The notes under the pieces were generated by a model that was given only the letters and a program-made list of their open reading frames with translations, had not been told where the DNA came from and searched no databases. Positions 5,590 through 6,780 of a DNA stretch of 6,780 nucleotides are shown piece after piece. Made by a program: the position numbers and the translations under genes. This DNA is from Bacillota bacterium (GTDB taxonomy: Bacteria > Bacillota > Clostridia > Christensenellales > UBA1242). Positions within the stretch are counted from its first letter, which is position 1. The number at the start of each line of letters is the position of its first letter. Location: the NCBI GenBank assembly GCA_009787915.1, contig WQSK01000053.1, positions 1 to 6,780 of the forward strand, given 5' to 3'.

Positions 5590-5618
5590 ATTCTAGCACA
5601 TGCTGTTGCTATTGTAAA
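5590..5618 (-). promoter_or_regulatory. Candidate promoter giving a leaderless MBL-HAD mRNA
   Basis: TTTACA (5618-5613), a 17-base spacer ending in TGC, and TAGAAT (5595-5590) each match consensus at five of six positions, and the TGn makes an extended -10. Six bases (TTTTGC) lie between the -10 and the ATG at 5583, leaving no room for an SD. The promoter occupies the 43-base gap after rubrerythrin, which shows no clear intrinsic terminator. Confidence 0.55.
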
Positions 5619-5626
5619 GTTTACTA

Positions 5627-6172
5627 TTAAAAGTTGCTCGCTTTGATTTCAAAAAACGATTGTGGGTGAGCACAAACTGGGCAAACGTTCGGGGCTTTTT
5701 TGTCGGATTCTTGGTGGCCACAGTTTCGGCATTCCCAGATTTGTTTACTTTTCGATGTGAATGTTGAGCCGTTTTTGACGTTATCCAACAATTTGCGATA
5801 GCGCATTTCGTGTTCTTTTTCGATTTTGCCGACTTCGGCGAACAAATATGCGAGGTCATCAAAGCCCTCGGCTTTTGCGGTTTTGGCGAACTCGGCATAC
5901 ATTACGTCGTGTTCGTACTTTTCGCCCTCGGCCGCGGCAAGAAGGTTCTCAATCGTGCTTGGAACTTCCCCGTTTGCTTGCAGTGCCTTGAACCAAAGTT
6001 TGGCGTGCTCTTTTTCGTTTTCGGCCGTGGTCAAAAAGATTGCGGCGATTTGTTCATAGCCCTCTTTTTTGGCTTTCGACGCAAAGTATGTGTAGTTGTT
6101 GCGCGCCTGGGATTCGCCAGCAAATGCCGCGCGCAAGTTCTTTTCCGTTTGTGTTCCTTTAAGATTGTTCAT
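5627..6172 (-). CDS. rbr: Rubrerythrin (non-haem diiron peroxidase with C-terminal rubredoxin domain)
   Basis: The 181-aa protein has the standard two-domain layout. The ferritin-like four-helix domain (about 1-135) carries the diiron ligands Glu20 in A-G-E-S-Q-A, Glu53 and His56 in E-N-E-K-E-H, Glu84 and Glu87 in G-E-K-Y-E-H, and Glu118 and His121 in I-E-K-E-H. The rubredoxin domain (about 144-178) has the Cys4 iron site C148-x-x-C151 and C164-P-x-C167. By family knowledge it reduces hydrogen peroxide to water in the cytoplasm of anaerobes and microaerophiles, with electrons passing through the rubredoxin iron. All ligands are present, so it should be functional. The start at 6172 is fixed by AAGGAGGG seven bases upstream, and the gene has its own promoter, so it can be expressed independently of the gene before it. 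It lacks obvious functional ties to the downstream hydrolases. Confidence 0.96.
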   Translation of the reverse strand: MNNLKGTQTEKNLRAAFAGESQARNNYTYFASKAKKEGYEQIAAIFLTTAENEKEHAKLWFKALQANGEVPSTIENLLAAAEGEKYEHDVMYAEFAKTAKAEGFDDLAYLFAEVGKIEKEHEMRYRKLLDNVKNGSTFTSKSKQIWECRNCGHQESDKKAPNVCPVCAHPQSFFEIKASNF

Positions 6173-6177
6173 GATTA

Positions 6178-6186
6178 CCCTCCTTA
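6178..6186 (-). promoter_or_regulatory. Strong Shine-Dalgarno site of rubrerythrin
   Basis: AAGGAGGG lies just upstream of the ATG at 6172 at usual spacing. It contrasts with the SD-less starts of the MBL-HAD, UlaG-like, lemA and 231-aa genes. Confidence 0.8.
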
Positions 6187-6198
6187 GTGGTATGCAGA

Positions 6199-6228
6199 AT
6201 TATACCTCAGGGTCGGCATCCAACGCAA
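6199..6228 (-). promoter_or_regulatory. Candidate rubrerythrin promoter
   Basis: TTGCGT (6228-6223), 18 bases and a perfect TATAAT (6204-6199) would start transcription near 6192, giving a leader of about 20 nt that contains the SD. The -10 overlaps the stop codon of the upstream gene. I did not see an inverted repeat resembling a PerR box around it. Confidence 0.5.
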
Positions 6229-6780
6229 TAGTTTCGTCGGAAATTTCTTCCGATTTTTTTGCGGTGGACTTGCGCGGTGCGCGGGGTGTTCTTGCGATGA
6301 GGCACTTGCGGGGCTTGTCGCCGTTGTATTGCACGTTGACGGAAGCCCCGACTTTTGGGAGGCGCGACACATCGACGTCTTTCCCCACCATTATGACGAG
6401 GAGCCGTTCGGCGTCGGGGACAAATACGACTTTTTCGGGATGCAGTGCGTAGACAGTGCCCCGCGCGGTTTTAAGTTTGTCGTCGGGGATTTTTTCGGCG
6501 CGCATCATGAGTGTATAAAACACAACGTACGATGCAATCGACAGGATGATTAGACCAAAAAACCACACCCAGTAAAAACCGATGAGGCCTTGGGTCGCGA
6601 TGATTCCTATAATGCCTCCAAAGAATCCAACCAAAACGCCGATACTTGCGGTGTACCATGCAATTTTGCGCGGACGGTATTTGCGCTTTGCCGACAAAAA
6701 GATGTTAAGGTCCGCATCCGACAAAGAAGCAACGAACTTGGATTGGGCATCATTGTTTTTAGAGGCTTGGACTCTTGCAC
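6200..6780 (-). CDS. Membrane protein with two transmembrane segments, C-terminal 192 aa (start outside window)
   Basis: The frame is open from the TAA at 6202-6200 to the right edge, so the true start lies beyond it. An in-frame TTG at 6724 has neither an SD nor a -10 box and is followed and preceded by similar coding sequence, so I do not use it. Visible residues 1-37 are polar and basic, ending K-R-K-Y-R-P-R-K. Two membrane segments follow at about 39-60 and 65-91, joined by a short loop, so both ends should be cytoplasmic. A soluble region of about 75 residues comes next, with beta-rich stretches (K-V-V-F-V-P, L-L-V-I-M-V-G, A-S-V-N-V-Q-Y) that suggest a small barrel-like domain. The last 30 residues are basic, then acidic. 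I do not recognise the family. A regulatory or envelope role would be a guess. Confidence 0.82.
   Translation of the reverse strand, partial: ARVQASKNNDAQSKFVASLSDADLNIFLSAKRKYRPRKIAWYTASIGVLVGFFGGIIGIIATQGLIGFYWVWFFGLIILSIASYVVFYTLMMRAEKIPDDKLKTARGTVYALHPEKVVFVPDAERLLVIMVGKDVDVSRLPKVGASVNVQYNGDKPRKCLIARTPRAPRKSTAKKSEEISDETIALDADPEV

Noticed and set aside
5584..5626. Terminator between rubrerythrin and the MBL-HAD gene
   Set aside because: Only 4-5 bp imperfect stems are present and no T tract follows them; read-through cannot be excluded.
6722..6724. TTG at 6724 as start of the two-TM membrane protein
   Set aside because: The frame stays open to the window edge with 18 further sensible codons, and there is no SD or promoter before the TTG, so the gene is treated as partial.

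Overview
The window holds eight protein genes, all on the minus strand, so transcription runs from position 6780 towards 1. No plus-strand gene, tRNA, rRNA or CRISPR array was found. The organism is a bacterium using a code in which TGA is a stop: two genes end in TGA inside tight stop/start overlaps. LemA-type and lipoprotein genes and sigma70-like promoters agree with a bacterium. The rubrerythrin suggests an anaerobe or microaerophile. I cannot name the lineage from the sequence.

Layout in transcription order. (1) 6780-6200: C-terminal part of a protein with two membrane segments and a basic tail; its start lies outside the window. (2) 6172-5627: rubrerythrin with its own promoter and a strong Shine-Dalgarno site. 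(3) 5583-3943: a two-domain enzyme, an RNase Z-like metallo-beta-lactamase (MBL) domain fused to a Cof-type HAD phosphatase. (4) 3946-3338: a histidine phosphatase, coupled to (3) by an ATGA overlap. (5) 3335-2679: an UlaG-like MBL hydrolase. (6) 2657-2091: a LemA-family membrane protein. (7) 2087-1086: a bitopic membrane protein with a large extracytoplasmic domain and a Lys/Pro/Ala-rich tail, 3 nt after lemA. (8) 1072-377: a soluble protein of no recognised family. After a roughly 300-base noncoding stretch with a REP/MITE-like palindromic repeat, the first 23 codons of a probable lipoprotein gene (70-1) leave the window.

Two functional groups stand out. Genes 3-5 are three hydrolases carrying four catalytic domains, all of phosphoester or MBL type, and look like a small-molecule phosphoester processing or housecleaning set; the substrate is unknown. 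Genes 6-8 look like a LemA envelope module.

The most interesting regulatory signal is that four genes (3, 5, 6, 8) have a -10-like hexamer ending exactly 6 nt before their ATG, with a -35-like hexamer 17-18 nt further upstream and no clear Shine-Dalgarno site. This points to leaderless mRNAs. In contrast, rubrerythrin and the lipoprotein gene have leaders with strong SD sites, and in the lipoprotein leader the SD lies inside a perfect 20-bp palindrome directly after a second 13-bp hairpin.
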